The notes below the pieces were generated by a model. The model did not search any database, was not told where the DNA came from, and worked only from the letters and a program-made list of their open reading frames with translations. From contig JARIBS010000112.1 of assembly GCA_029257385.1 (NCBI GenBank), positions 1 through 37,777 on the forward strand: DNA of 37,777 nt, read 5' to 3'. Numbering within the stretch: position 1 is the first letter of the stretch; each line of letters begins with the position of its first letter. This stretch comes from Thiorhodococcus sp. GTDB lineage: Bacteria; Pseudomonadota; Gammaproteobacteria; Chromatiales; Chromatiaceae. The position numbers and the translations under genes are program-made. Below are positions 20,098-27,965 of this stretch, piece by piece.

Positions 20098-21510
20098 CGC
20101 CTGCGAGGCGAAATCAGCCAGACGCGAGCGCTCGCCGCGCATCAGGGTGATGTGTCCGCCGTGAGGCCAGTGCTTGAAACGATCCACGACATAGGTCAGC
20201 CCTGACGTGGTCTCGGTCAGATAGGGCGTGTCGATCTGGCTGATGTTGCCGAGACAGACGAACTTCGTCCCCGGTCCCGCGCGGGTGATGAGCGTCTTCA
20301 TCTGCTTGGCGGTCAGGTTCTGCGCTTCGTCGAGGATGATGTACTTGTTGAGGAAGGTGCGCCCGCGCATGAAATTGAGCGAGGAGATACGGATGCGGCT
20401 GCGGATCAGATCATTGGTGGCGGCGCGGCCCCATTCACCGCCTTCGGGCTGGGTCAGCACTTCCAGATTGTCCATCAGCGCGCCCATCCAGGGGGTCATT
20501 TTCTCCTCTTCCGTGCCAGGCAGAAAGCCGATGTCCTCGCCGACCGGGACCGTCGCCCGCGTCATGATGATCTCGTGGTAGCGATTGCGATCGAGCACCT
20601 GGGTGAGTCCAGCCGCCAGCGCGAGCAGGGTCTTTCCGGTACCGGCGGCGCCGAGCAGGGTGATAAAATCCAGCTCGGGATTCATGAGCATATTGAGCGC
20701 AAAATTCTGCTCGCGGTTGCGCGCGTTGATGCCCCAGACGTCGTGGCGCGCTCGGCGGTAGTCATCGACCAGCTCAATGATGGTCTCGGTCTGCGAGCAC
20801 TTCTCCCGCACCATGGCCTCGAAGGCGCCATCGTTCTCGATGGCGATGCACTGAGCCGGATACCAGTCGGCCATGTCGGGGCCCGCGACCCGGTAGAAGG
20901 TCCGGCCTTCCTCCTTCCAGGCGTCGATGGTCTTCTCGTGGCGCTCCCAGAAGTCTTGCGGGAGGACTTCGAGACCCGTGTAGAGCAGCGTGGCGTCGTC
21001 GAGGACCTGATCGTTGGCGTAATCCTCGGCCGGAATGCCGAGCACGGCGGCCTTGATGCGCAGGTTGATGTCCTTGGAGACGATGATGACCTGGCGGTCG
21101 GCGCGACCCTCGCGCAGCGCCTGCGCGGTTGCAAGAATGTTGTTGTCCGGGATGGTTCCGGGCAGGGATAGCGGCAGTGTCAGCGCGCGCTGCTCGGTCT
21201 GGAAGAACAGCCGTCCGGCGGACTGAGTGACGATGCCCCCGCCGTCGGCGGCGGTCGGCACGAGCGCCAGTCCGGCATCGATGTCTGTCTTATCGGCACC
21301 GCTCATGAGCTGATCGAGGAAGCGGCTGACCTGGCGGACGTTACGCGCGACCTCTGACATGCCTTTCTTAGCGCGATCCAGTTCTTCGAGCACAACCATC
21401 GGCAGGAAGATGTCGTGCTCCTGGAAGCGAAAGAGCGCCGCTGGATCGTGCATCAGCACGTTGGTGTCGAGGACGAACAGACAAGGCTTATCGTTTTCGC
21501 GTTTGATCAT
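20092..21510 (-). CDS. PIN domain-PhoH ATPase fusion protein
   Basis: This 472-residue cytoplasmic protein joins an N-terminal PIN ribonuclease-like domain (about 8-170; acidic residues in FVLDTNVLMHDP, EELDRAKKG, DNNILATA and SKDINLR) to a C-terminal PhoH ATPase domain. The latter has Walker A GAAGTGKT (287-294), IIMTRATVPVGEDIGFLPG, and Walker B YIILDEAQN near 400. This is the YlaK or PhoH2-like architecture associated with RNA unwinding and cleavage. All expected PIN acidic positions seem present, so nuclease activity is plausible. The start ATG at 21510 fits the family. It lies 85 bases downstream of gcvR on the same strand and may share its transcript. RNA targets are unknown. Confidence 0.9.
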   Translation of the reverse strand: MIKRENDKPCLFVLDTNVLMHDPAALFRFQEHDIFLPMVVLEELDRAKKGMSEVARNVRQVSRFLDQLMSGADKTDIDAGLALVPTAADGGGIVTQSAGRLFFQTEQRALTLPLSLPGTIPDNNILATAQALREGRADRQVIIVSKDINLRIKAAVLGIPAEDYANDQVLDDATLLYTGLEVLPQDFWERHEKTIDAWKEEGRTFYRVAGPDMADWYPAQCIAIENDGAFEAMVREKCSQTETIIELVDDYRRARHDVWGINARNREQNFALNMLMNPELDFITLLGAAGTGKTLLALAAGLTQVLDRNRYHEIIMTRATVPVGEDIGFLPGTEEEKMTPWMGALMDNLEVLTQPEGGEWGRAATNDLIRSRIRISSLNFMRGRTFLNKYIILDEAQNLTAKQMKTLITRAGPGTKFVCLGNISQIDTPYLTETTSGLTYVVDRFKHWPHGGHITLMRGERSRLADFASQAL

Positions 21511-21595
21511 GAGCGTGGGTCTTTATGAGTTGGAAAAACGCGCGCTCTGCAATCGAGTGAAATGCCTGAAACCGGCGCACCCAGCGACTGTGTGA

Positions 21596-22135
21596 TCAGC
21601 CCTTGAGAGGCTCCAGCACGGCGTCCAGGTTGAGCGCGTCGCAGTAATCCATGAACTCCTCGCGCAGCCCGGCGATATGGACATTGGCAGGGATTCCGAC
21701 GGTCATGTGTACGGCGAACATGGTCGTACCAGTGTGGGCCGCGGCATAGGTGCTGGTGGCCATGTCCTCGATATTGATGTTGCGATCAGCGAAGAAACCC
21801 GCGAGATTGTTGATGATCCCGGGATGATCCATGCAGACCACATCGATTGCATAGGGCAGTAGGTCGCCGCTGACGCTCCGTTGGCCGGTGCGCTTGGAGA
21901 TGATCGTCATGCCGAGCTGACGCTCCAGCTCTGGCAGTGCGTTCTCGATCTTTGCCAGGGTGTTCCATTTGCCCTCGACCAAGAGCATCGCGGCGAACTC
22001 TCCGCCGAGGACGGTCATGCGGCTGTCCTCGATATTGCAGTCGTGCTCCAGCACGGCCTTCGAGAGCTGATTGACGATCCCTGGATGATCTTCACCCAGT
22101 GCCGAAATCACGAGATAAGTCTTCTGCTTGGTCAT
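21596..22135 (-). CDS. gcvR: GcvR-like double ACT-domain regulator
   Basis: The 179-residue cytoplasmic protein has two ACT domains, about 6-80 (YLVISALGEDHPGIVNQLSKAV, CNIEDSRMTVLGGEFAAMLLVEG) and 92-170 (DVVCMDHPGIINNLAGFFADRNINIEDMA). In E. coli GcvR binds glycine and blocks GcvA from activating the glycine cleavage operon. Both DHPGI-type ligand loops are intact here. ATG 22135 is chosen because it gives the family N-terminus (MTKQKTYLVIS). The frame continues to 22195 with a low-complexity segment. No gcv structural gene or gcvA is nearby, so the target is inferred from the family only; other small-molecule ACT regulators look alike. Confidence 0.82.
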   Translation of the reverse strand: MTKQKTYLVISALGEDHPGIVNQLSKAVLEHDCNIEDSRMTVLGGEFAAMLLVEGKWNTLAKIENALPELERQLGMTIISKRTGQRSVSGDLLPYAIDVVCMDHPGIINNLAGFFADRNINIEDMATSTYAAAHTGTTMFAVHMTVGIPANVHIAGLREEFMDYCDALNLDAVLEPLKG

Positions 22136-22339
22136 GTCTTTGCCGATGATCGAGGGGGGAGGGTTAACACTAGAACTATCGCCCGAGTGTAGCATGGCAA
22201 TACATTGGCGTAGCGCGCAACGATCAGATCGGCGACCCTGCAGCGGAGGTGCTGAAGCCAGCTACTGAGAAGTGTTGCCCTGACTTTTTCGAGCCGATCT
22301 GGATTGATCTGAAGCGCGGGGTTTTTCGTGGAGAAGCTC

Positions 22340-22921
22340 ATGATTCTAGAAGCCATCATCGACGAACACGTCTACAAGCTCAATGTCCCGGATGCGCTCT
22401 TGACCCAAGCGAGCGATTACTTCGATCGCCTGGATCAGGACATGGCGCGCGGCTGGCAGATGAGTCGCGATTGGGTGGCCGAGCCGGATCGGCTACAGCG
22501 TTGCCAGATCGTGGCCGACAAACTGCTAACGGCGCTGGAGTCGGAGAATGAGCGGCTGGGACTGCTGATGGCGGGCTATATCTTGGCGCGGCTTCCAGGC
22601 GTCGAGTCAGTCGAACTCGACATGCACGGCGAGATTCAAAATAATATCTTCAAGATGGCGCAAGCACCGCTCGGCGTACCCGAGTCAGTCGCCATCGGTG
22701 CGGCGGGAATGAGTAAGCTAGAGGCCATGGAGCGGGCCGGAAACGAGATCACCAAGGTTTTTAAGGTCGGGCGTGGCTACCGCTTTTCGGTGTTCGATCA
22801 TGCTGCCGGGATCTGGCGTGATGGCCCAACGGCGGCAACTGAGCAGGAGGCATCCACACTGCGTCAGCGGGCCTTTATGGAGCGGTGCGGGGAGCTGGTG
22901 GCGGGTGCGTGCCGCCACTGA
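22340..22921 (+). CDS. conserved-looking protein of unknown function
   Basis: This gene encodes 193 soluble residues that I do not recognise. It opens MILEAIIDEHVYKLNVPDALL and is mainly helical and acidic for the first 110 residues, including a heptad-like LLTALESENERLGLLMAG. A Gly/Ala turn follows (AIGAAGMSKLEAMERAG), then a short beta-like segment (KVFKVGRGYRFSVFDHAAGIW) and a helical tail. No signal peptide or membrane helix is present. GGAG immediately before ATG 22340 supports that start; GTG 22328, four codons earlier, is an alternative. It diverges from gcvR and ends within a perfect inverted repeat shared with the convergent DUF2892 gene. Codon use looks like its neighbours, so it is probably a resident gene. 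Confidence 0.75.
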   Translation: MILEAIIDEHVYKLNVPDALLTQASDYFDRLDQDMARGWQMSRDWVAEPDRLQRCQIVADKLLTALESENERLGLLMAGYILARLPGVESVELDMHGEIQNNIFKMAQAPLGVPESVAIGAAGMSKLEAMERAGNEITKVFKVGRGYRFSVFDHAAGIWRDGPTAATEQEASTLRQRAFMERCGELVAGACRH

Positions 22922-22931
22922 CAGTGGCGGC
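22911..22931. terminator. perfect inverted repeat at convergent gene ends
   Basis: GCCGCCACTG (22911-22920) and CAGTGGCGGC (22922-22931) form a perfect palindrome around one base, folding as a 9-bp stem with a three-base loop. It covers the stop codon of the plus-strand gene and lies 10 bases beyond the DUF2892 stop on the other strand. It probably serves as a bidirectional terminator although T runs are weak. Confidence 0.6.
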
Positions 22932-22941
22932 GAGCGTACTT

Positions 22942-23154
22942 TTAGCTTTCGCCATCGCTCCTGGTGTTGATTTTCAGCGGCAAATAAGCGAGGCAGACAC
23001 CGAAGATGGCAGTCGCCAGGAGGATCAGACCGAGGACAGTCAGAACCACCTGCCAGAAGACGGACGGCACCATCAAACCAGCCAAGATGAGCACGCCGGC
23101 GGCGACCAGACGAATGTTCTTATCCATCGTACCGATATTTTTGGATATGGCCAT
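22942..23154 (-). CDS. DUF2892-like small inner-membrane protein
   Basis: The 70-residue protein opens MAISKNIGTMDKNIRLVAAG, the usual beginning of DUF2892 proteins. Two membrane helices follow (about 16-32 and 36-57, with a VLTVLGLILLATAIFGVC core) and a short charged tail (NTRSDGES). DUF2892 proteins occur alone or behind rhodanese domains (YgaP); in YgaP this part anchors the sulfurtransferase. No rhodanese gene is adjacent here. GGAG nine bases before the ATG supports the start at 23154. A longer upstream frame exists but lacks family sequence. Family assignment is good, function unknown. Confidence 0.82.
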   Translation of the reverse strand: MAISKNIGTMDKNIRLVAAGVLILAGLMVPSVFWQVVLTVLGLILLATAIFGVCLAYLPLKINTRSDGES

Positions 23155-23379
23155 GGCTTCAACTCCGTAAGATAAACGTAATAACACCATAAGCTCTTGC
23201 GAGCTTGGTGCTGGGACTGATGGCCACGCCGGGCTGCAGGCGTAGCCACCGCGATGATAACGCACTCAGTATACTCGGGGGTTGCCCGAGCGCGATTGCG
23301 ATATGTTGCTCGCTTGGTCTGGCAGCGCGCTTCGGGGTGCCTGACCATGGAGTTTAGTGGATTGAATGGGAGATAACGT

Positions 23380-23895
23380 GTGGTGGCAAGTGTTGCGGTG
23401 CGCACGGGGATGGCGCGAAAGACGATCATGGTTACCGTCTGGCTGCTCGGCGGGTGGCTGGCGATGAGCTGTTCAAATCCAGGTGAAGACGTGCGGGTCA
23501 CCTTGTGTAAGGATCTTGCGGCCGGTCTATTGAGCGATCCGCCATCACTGGTCTGGAAGGATATCGGCACCGAGGCGCGTCGATCCGAGCAGTTGATCGT
23601 CACACTGAAATTCACGGCGGAGGATCCCACCGACGGACGGGTCAAGCCGATGCGGGCTGGCTGCTACTACCGCTACAACGCGGTCGACGATACAGCGTTG
23701 ACGCTCGCCGATCCGATGTCGGCCTACTCGACCTCGCCCTACAGCGTGACGTTAAACGACCAGACGATCGGCAATCCGCGTCTTGCCGAGGCCATCAAGC
23801 AGGCGATGCTCAAACAAGGACGCGCGTTTCTCGATCGTGCCCGCCAGGGCATCGAAGAGGCCACCGAGACGGTGCGAAGCCAGTTTGGCGGTTGA
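23380..23895 (+). CDS. putative lipoprotein of unknown function
   Basis: The 171-residue protein has an N-terminal export signal (basic RTGMARK, then a hydrophobic IMVTVWLLGGWLAM) ending in a lipobox-like LAMSC, so Cys31 is the likely lipidated residue. The mature part is mixed alpha/beta (DVRVTLCKDLAAGLLSDPPSLVWKDIG, GCYYRYNAVDD) with a helical tail. Ser follows shortly after Cys, with no Asp at +2, compatible with outer-membrane sorting. I do not recognise the family. The start is GTG 23380 or 23383, favoured by GGGAG at 23368-23372; ATG 23410 is an alternative that still leaves a usable signal. The next gene on this strand is rpsF, about 200 bases on, with its own likely promoter. Confidence 0.7.
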   Translation: MVASVAVRTGMARKTIMVTVWLLGGWLAMSCSNPGEDVRVTLCKDLAAGLLSDPPSLVWKDIGTEARRSEQLIVTLKFTAEDPTDGRVKPMRAGCYYRYNAVDDTALTLADPMSAYSTSPYSVTLNDQTIGNPRLAEAIKQAMLKQGRAFLDRARQGIEEATETVRSQFGG

Positions 23896-23975
23896 CTGGT
23901 CACGGTGAGTTGGCCGTGCCGGAAGCTGGCGCGCATGCTGGGGACGGGCCGCGAGCCGCGAGGCTCTAAAAAGGG

Positions 23976-24004
23976 TTCCAATCACACATTATTGCCTCTA
24001 TAGT
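23976..24004 (+). promoter_or_regulatory. candidate promoter of the rpsF operon
   Basis: TATAGT (23999-24004; five of six to the -10 consensus) is preceded at 17 bases by a weak -35, TTCCAA (23976-23981). It would start transcription near 24011 and give a leader of about 80 bases that includes a CCCCAG-CGC-CTGGGG hairpin. Inference only. Confidence 0.4.
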
Positions 24005-24092
24005 AGGCGATTCCCCAGCGCCTGGGGTCACTCCTTGCCTTACTGTTTGCGCCGTGCAATCACAGGAGGCTGTCAATCCGAAGGGAGCAGCA

Positions 24093-24545
24093 ATGCGACA
24101 CTACGAAGTGGTTTTTCTGGTGCATCCGAGCCAGAGCGAGCAAGTGCCCGGCATGATCGAGCGCTATCAGGGCAGTCTGGAGCAGCGTGGCGGTGTGATT
24201 CATCGCACCGAGGATTGGGGCCGGCGTCCACTCGCCTACCCGATCAACAAAGTCCACAAAGCACATTATGTGCTCATGAACATCGAGTGCGACAAAGAGG
24301 CGCTTGACGAACTCGAGAGCACTTTCCGGTTCAACGACGCCGTCCTGCGCAATCTCATTGTCCAGCGCAAGGAGGCGGTCACCGAGCCGTCCGTACTCGT
24401 CAAAAGCGGCGATGAGCGCGAACGTACCGATTCATCGGATGATGATTCCGGTAGCACGCGCACACGCCCGCGCGATTCGGATGATGATTCCGGTAGTACG
24501 CGTACTCGCACGCGCGATGACGACGCAGACAGCAGCAACGACTGA
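24093..24545 (+). CDS. rpsF: 30S ribosomal protein S6
   Basis: The 150-residue S6 pairs with S18 on the platform of the small ribosomal subunit. The core (1-100) is typical: [55 protein letters not shown], and [19 protein letters not shown] sits five bases before ATG 24093. What is unusual is the C-terminal tail of about 40 residues, made of an Asp/Ser/Thr/Arg-rich 14-residue unit repeated twice and encoded by a 42-base tandem duplication. In E. coli the S6 tail is a short acidic stretch extended with glutamates by RimK, so a charged tail is not foreign to the family, but this one is longer and of mixed charge. rpsR follows after 50 bases. Confidence 0.97.
   Translation: MRHYEVVFLVHPSQSEQVPGMIERYQGSLEQRGGVIHRTEDWGRRPLAYPINKVHKAHYVLMNIECDKEALDELESTFRFNDAVLRNLIVQRKEAVTEPSVLVKSGDERERTDSSDDDSGSTRTRPRDSDDDSGSTRTRTRDDDADSSND
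24435..24518 (+). repeat. 42-base tandem duplication in the rpsF tail
   Basis: Two adjacent in-frame units (24435-24476 and 24477-24518) both begin TCGGATGATGATTCCGGTAG and encode [14 protein letters not shown]. The few differences are mostly silent. Copy number could vary between strains by slippage without breaking the frame. Confidence 0.9.
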
Positions 24546-24595
24546 GCGCGCTTCAGTCCGCCTTGCGATTCAACGCTCACGTAACGGAGAACACC

Positions 24596-24820
24596 ATGTC
24601 CCGCTTTTTTCGCCGCAAGCGCTATTGCCGCTTCACCGCCGAAGGTATCACCGAGATCGACTACAAAGATCTCAATCTGCTCAAGGCCTACGTCAGCGAG
24701 TCCGGCAAAATCGTGCCTAGCCGCATCACCGGCACCTCGGCCAAGTCCCAGCGCCAGCTCGCCCAAGCCGTCAAGCGCGCGCGCTTTCTAGCGCTGCTGC
24801 CTTATACCGACGGACATTGA
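24596..24820 (+). CDS. rpsR: 30S ribosomal protein S18
   Basis: The 74-residue basic protein binds 16S rRNA together with S6. Typical S18 sequence runs throughout: [44 protein letters not shown], and [23 protein letters not shown]. Its length equals the usual 74-75 residues. GGAG lies seven bases before ATG 24596. It is the second gene of the rpsF operon; the next gene (DUF2232) begins about 85 bases later. Confidence 0.97.
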   Translation: MSRFFRRKRYCRFTAEGITEIDYKDLNLLKAYVSESGKIVPSRITGTSAKSQRQLAQAVKRARFLALLPYTDGH

Positions 24821-24905
24821 TCCGCGCCGGGGCGAGGCCAACCGAACGGTGGGCCGGCAGGGCGTTTAACCCAATTCGGCATTGGGATTTATCGCTCGGT
24901 TCTCC

Positions 24906-25817
24906 ATGAAGCCACTCGCGACCTTCGTCATGCGCGGTTACTCGCAAGCCACACTCGTGGCTTGCGCGAGCGCCCTGCTGTCGCTGTTGATACCGTTCAT
25001 CGGGCTGATCAGCTCGGGCGTCGTCGCGCTGTTTACGCTGCGTAGAGGGCCGCGCGAGGGACTGTTGCTGGTGGCGCTGTCGACTCTGGCGGCCGGGGCG
25101 ATCTCATTGCTGGCGCTAGGGTCGCCCTGGGTGGCCCTGGGCGTCTTGGTGGTGCTCTGGGTTCCGATCTGGGGGCTGGCGGCGATTTTGCGCGCGACAC
25201 GGGCATTGGGTTTCACGGCCCAGCTCGCGGCCTTGGGTGGCTTGGTCATGGTGCTGACGATCCATCTTCTGGTGGGTGAGCCTTCGGTCTATTGGCAACA
25301 GCTTCTGGAGCCGGTGCGCCAGACACTGATCACCGATGGGCTGATCGAGGCCGATGCCAGCAAGGTGCTGTTTGGCGAATTGTCCAAGTGGATGACCGGC
25401 GCCTTCGCCGCAGCGCTCGTCTTTCAGTATCTGATCAGCCTGTTCATTGCGCGTCAGTGGCAGGCGCAGTTGTACAACCCAGGCGGATTTGGCGAAGAGT
25501 TTCGCACTTTGACCGTCGGGCGGTCGTTCGGGCTATTGTTCCTGGCGGTGCTGATCTGGCTGGCCCTGGCCAAGGGGGCGGGGCTGGCGCTCGACCTGCT
25601 TCCAGTGCTCGCACTGTTGTTGATGTTTCAGGGCCTGGCCGTGGCGCATCGCGTGCGAGCACTGCTGGGCGCCCATCAGGCCTGGCTAATCGGCGTGTAT
25701 CTGTTGCTGGTGCTGTTCATGCCACAGATGGTCCTGCTGTTGGCCAGTGTCGGTCTGGCCGATCTCTGGGTGGATATTCGCGCCCGTGTCGCGCAACGTG
25801 TCTCTGGGTCACGCTGA
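24906..25817 (+). CDS. DUF2232 multi-pass membrane protein
   Basis: The 303-residue inner-membrane protein has about eight helices and a conserved N-terminal region (FVMRGYSQATLVACASALLSLLIPF). DUF2232 proteins are often found between rpsR and rplI in Gammaproteobacteria, and that is the position here. The function is unknown; resemblance to energy-coupling transporter S components has been discussed for related families, but nothing here tests it. ATG 24906 is chosen over TTG 24882 because the following sequence matches the family start; no strong ribosome binding site is seen for either. The gene ends 48 bases before rplI, consistent with one operon. Confidence 0.82.
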   Translation: MKPLATFVMRGYSQATLVACASALLSLLIPFIGLISSGVVALFTLRRGPREGLLLVALSTLAAGAISLLALGSPWVALGVLVVLWVPIWGLAAILRATRALGFTAQLAALGGLVMVLTIHLLVGEPSVYWQQLLEPVRQTLITDGLIEADASKVLFGELSKWMTGAFAAALVFQYLISLFIARQWQAQLYNPGGFGEEFRTLTVGRSFGLLFLAVLIWLALAKGAGLALDLLPVLALLLMFQGLAVAHRVRALLGAHQAWLIGVYLLLVLFMPQMVLLLASVGLADLWVDIRARVAQRVSGSR

Positions 25818-25865
25818 GCGTCTGTGTAGCGACAACCAAAATGATTTCTCGAGAGGAATACGAAC

Positions 25866-26315
25866 GTGGAAGTGATCCTGCTAAAAAACGTGAGCAACCT
25901 GGGCGCGCTCGGCGACAAGGTCAATGTGCGCTCTGGCTATGGCCGCAACTATCTGCTCCCGAGCGGTTTCGCGGTCGCTGCGACCGCAGATAATCTGGCC
26001 GCATTCGAGGCGCGCCGCGCCGAGCTGGAGCAGTCGGCGGCGGAATCGCTGGCCGCCGCCCATGCACGCCAAGAGTCGCTTGCCGACGTCAGGCTGACCA
26101 TCGCGCGCAAGGCCGGTGAAGAGGGTCGTCTGTTTGGCTCCGTCGGAACGGCTGACATTGCCGCAGCCGCGGCCGAGGCCGGTCACACGCTTAACAAGTC
26201 AGAGGTTCGTCTGCCGCAGGGACCATTCCGGATGGTGGGCGAGTATGAGGTCACGCTGCATCTGCATGCCGACGTCGATACTCAGTTGAAGGTTGATATC
26301 GTCCCCGGCGATTGA
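25866..26315 (+). CDS. rplI: 50S ribosomal protein L9
   Basis: The 149-residue protein, identical in length to E. coli L9, binds 23S rRNA and limits frameshifting. It shows the N-terminal domain ([37 protein letters not shown] region), the long connecting helix (about 40-75, Ala/Glu/Arg-rich) and the C-terminal domain ([32 protein letters not shown]). It starts with GTG at 25866, preceded by GAGAGG. It closes the rpsF-rpsR-DUF2232-rplI group and is followed by a strong hairpin. Confidence 0.97.
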   Translation: MEVILLKNVSNLGALGDKVNVRSGYGRNYLLPSGFAVAATADNLAAFEARRAELEQSAAESLAAAHARQESLADVRLTIARKAGEEGRLFGSVGTADIAAAAAEAGHTLNKSEVRLPQGPFRMVGEYEVTLHLHADVDTQLKVDIVPGD

Positions 26316-26322
26316 TAGCGAT

Positions 26323-26359
26323 ACACGCCAAGCCCCGGTAATGCTGGGGCTTGGCGTGT
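26323..26359 (+). terminator. terminator hairpin after rplI
   Basis: A perfect 14-bp stem (ACACGCCAAGCCCC, 26323-26336, with GGGGCTTGGCGTGT, 26346-26359) closes a nine-base loop, 8 bases after the rplI stop. No long T run follows, but the stem is strong and separates the ribosomal genes from dnaB. Confidence 0.75.
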
Positions 26360-26485
26360 GCTGTACAGTATCTTAATGTTGCGAATGCGCCAGTATTCGC
26401 CGCAGTCTCTTGCTTAATCAGCCGTCTCGCGTGCAGTCGCTATCCTTCCTCGTCCTTAAATGCGCGGTCTCTCGCGGAGGACTCG

Positions 26486-27868
26486 ATGATGCAATTGGCT
26501 AGCGATGCGGCATTCGACGCGCTGCGTGTGCCACCGCACAATATCCATGCCGAACAGGCGCTGCTTGGCGGGCTGATGCTCGACAACAGCACCTGGGAGC
26601 ACATCGCCGACATGCTCGTCGAGGGCGATCTCTACCGCCGCGAGCATCGCTTGATCTTCGGCGCTATCGCCCGCCTTGCCGATGAGGATCAGCCGTTTGA
26701 TGTCGTGACGCTTGCCGAGACGCTCGAGCGCACCGAGCGTCTCGCCGACGCGGGCGGGCTGTCTTATCTGGGCATGCTCGCCAACGAGACGCCAAGCGCC
26801 GCCAACATCAAGGCTTACGCACATATCGTGCGCCAGACTTCGGTGCTGCGTCAGATGATCGGCGCCGGAACGGCGATCGCCGACAGCGGCTACAACCCCC
26901 AGGGCCGCGATGCAGCAACATTGCTTGATGATGCCGAACGGCGGGTTTTCGCCATCGCCGAGCAGGAAGCGCGTGGCGGGGGCGGCTTTCAGCCCATCAA
27001 GACGCTGCTGAATATGGCCGTTGAGCGCATCGATGCACTCTATGCGCGCGATGAGCCCATCACCGGTCTGGCCACCGGGTTCTCGGATCTCGACATGCTG
27101 ACCTCGGGACTCCAGCCGGCCGATCTCATTATCGTCGCTGGGCGCCCGTCAATGGGCAAGACCAGCTTTGCGATGAATGTCGCCGAGCATGTGGCGATCC
27201 AATCCAAGCGCCCGGTCGCCGTTTTCAGCATGGAAATGCCGGGCGATTCGCTGGCCATGCGCATGATGTCCTCGCTCGGGCGCATCGATCAGCATCGTGT
27301 GCGCACTGGCAAACTGGAAGACGACGAGTGGCCGCGCCTGACCTCAGCGGTCAACATCCTCGCCAATGCCTCCATGTTCATCGACGACACACCGGCCCTA
27401 TCGCCAACTGAGGTGCGCTCACGCGCCCGACGTTTGAAGCGCGATCAGGGCGATCTGGGTCTGATTGTGCTCGATTATCTCCAGCTCATGCAGGCGCCGG
27501 GATCGACCGAAAATCGCGCCACGGAGATTTCGGCCATCTCGCGTTCGCTCAAGGCGCTGGCCAAGGAACTCAACGTTCCGATCATCGCGCTGTCGCAGCT
27601 CAACCGCAGTCTCGAACAGCGCCCGAACAAACGCCCCGTGATGTCGGATCTGCGCGAATCGGGCGCCATCGAACAGGATGCCGATCTCATCCTGTTCATC
27701 TATCGCGATGAGGTCTACAACGAGGACAGTAGCGACAAGGGTATCGCCGAGATCATCATCAGCAAACAGCGCAACGGCCCGATCGGGACGGTACGGCTGA
27801 CCTTTCTTGGCAAATACACCAAGTTCGAGAGCTATATCGGCAACTATTATGGGGACAGCGGACCCTAA
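26486..27868 (+). CDS. dnaB: replicative DNA helicase DnaB
   Basis: The 460-residue hexameric helicase unwinds DNA at the replication fork. The N-terminal DnaG-interaction domain covers about 14-120 (PPHNIHAEQALLGGLMLDN), followed by a linker and the RecA-like ATPase domain: Walker A GRPSMGKTS (219-227), FSMEMPGDSLAMRMMSS, Walker B LIVLDYLQLM, and the closing SDLRESGAIEQDADLILFIYRDEVY. E. coli DnaB is 471 residues. GGAGG at 26476-26480 fixes ATG 26486; the frame extends upstream through the rplI terminator region without family sequence. No intein is present. Its place after rplI is the common gammaproteobacterial order. Confidence 0.97.
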   Translation: MMQLASDAAFDALRVPPHNIHAEQALLGGLMLDNSTWEHIADMLVEGDLYRREHRLIFGAIARLADEDQPFDVVTLAETLERTERLADAGGLSYLGMLANETPSAANIKAYAHIVRQTSVLRQMIGAGTAIADSGYNPQGRDAATLLDDAERRVFAIAEQEARGGGGFQPIKTLLNMAVERIDALYARDEPITGLATGFSDLDMLTSGLQPADLIIVAGRPSMGKTSFAMNVAEHVAIQSKRPVAVFSMEMPGDSLAMRMMSSLGRIDQHRVRTGKLEDDEWPRLTSAVNILANASMFIDDTPALSPTEVRSRARRLKRDQGDLGLIVLDYLQLMQAPGSTENRATEISAISRSLKALAKELNVPIIALSQLNRSLEQRPNKRPVMSDLRESGAIEQDADLILFIYRDEVYNEDSSDKGIAEIIISKQRNGPIGTVRLTFLGKYTKFESYIGNYYGDSGP

Positions 27869-27903
27869 CTCCGACGGCTGTCTCGGCGGGAGTATTCGGC
27901 CAC

Positions 27904-27917
27904 GGCAACACCGGCGC
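27904..27917 (+). promoter_or_regulatory. weak sigma-54 promoter candidate before the FecR-barrel gene
   Basis: GG (27904-27905) and GC (27916-27917) are spaced by ten bases, the minimal -24/-12 pattern; 'GGCA' at -24 fits but the -12 side (GGCGCA) is poor. It would start transcription about 35 bases before the gene. It is reported because a sigma-54 activator is encoded in the same locus. Chance occurrence is quite possible. Confidence 0.22.
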
Positions 27918-27965
27918 AAGGAAGACGGACCAACGGATCGCTCAAGATAAAAATAGGAGCGCGGT

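Noticed and set aside
23953-23966. GAGCC-GCGA-GGCTC hairpin after the lipoprotein gene
   Set aside because: The stem is only five pairs and no T run follows, so calling it a terminator is not justified.
24005-24092. Possible S6:S18 autoregulatory RNA motif in the rpsF leader
   Set aside because: A hairpin and a CCG are present, but I could not fold them into the known bulged-stem arrangement.
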